5,876 nt of DNA from an uncultured Mucispirillum sp. (GTDB lineage: Bacteria; Chrysiogenota; Deferribacteres; Deferribacterales; Mucispirillaceae): assembly GCA_945929285.1 (NCBI GenBank), contig CAMEOC010000075.1, positions 1-5,876 of the forward strand. Direction: 5' to 3'. Positions 5,833-5,876 of this stretch are shown here, piece after piece (the first letter of the stretch is position 1; each line of letters opens with the position of its first letter). The notes beneath the pieces were generated by a model. It was not told the origin of the DNA. It worked only from the letters and a program-made list of their open reading frames with translations, and did not search any database. A program made the position numbers and the translations under genes.

Positions 5833-5876
5833 CTAAAAACGATTGCAACATTTTAAGCAGTCGTCTAAATTCTCAT
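5833..5876 (-). CDS. Possible C-terminal end of an unknown Cys-rich protein
   Basis: One - strand frame is open from the window edge to a TAG at 5835-5833 and reads ENLDDCLKCCNRF. Three Cys in six residues and a mixed polar composition make it look more like a real protein end than random AT-rich sequence, but 13 residues are too few to be sure. It would end 114 bp upstream of perR, in the same direction. No terminator hairpin follows it. It may be non-coding. Confidence 0.25.
   Translation of the reverse strand, partial: ENLDDCLKCCNRF

Overview
The window comes from a strongly AT-rich bacterial chromosome. Two lipoprotein-type signal peptides and a periplasmic di-haem cytochrome c peroxidase point to a Gram-negative cell envelope. 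A PerR regulator next to a rubrerythrin points to an anaerobe or microaerophile that must deal with peroxide. A gut-associated Deferribacterota (Mucispirillum-like) or similar lineage would fit, but this assignment is an inference and no marker gene is present to settle it.

Layout. The left part (1-1301) reads on the + strand: the last ~119 codons of an ammonium transporter (Amt), then a 294-residue Ser/Asn-rich protein of unknown function. The ribosome-binding site of that second gene lies inside a 17-bp hairpin that ends at the base before the start codon. A terminator at 1300-1327 separates this part from everything to the right, which reads on the - strand.

In - strand transcription order (right to left) there is a possible tail of an unknown Cys-rich protein at the window edge, then a promoter overlapped by a near-perfect palindrome resembling a PerR box. 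After it come perR (5336-5719), rubrerythrin (4772-5311, only 24 bp downstream of perR), two hairpins, a lipoprotein di-haem cytochrome c peroxidase (3504-4658) with a strong terminator, and an M13 (neprilysin-like) metallopeptidase lipoprotein gene (1347-3341). The peptidase gene is broken by one in-frame stop and three +1 frame changes but keeps all its catalytic motifs.

How it works together. PerR, rubrerythrin and the peroxidase form a compact peroxide-defence module: a metal-dependent sensor and repressor, a cytoplasmic di-iron peroxidase and a periplasmic haem peroxidase. The operator at the perR promoter suggests autoregulation that would also cover rubrerythrin. The M13 gene looks like a recent pseudogene, unless the lesions are sequencing errors. 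I see no mobile element, CRISPR array, tRNA or rRNA. No stretch over 300 bases lacks a gene; the longest gap is 162 bp (3342-3503).
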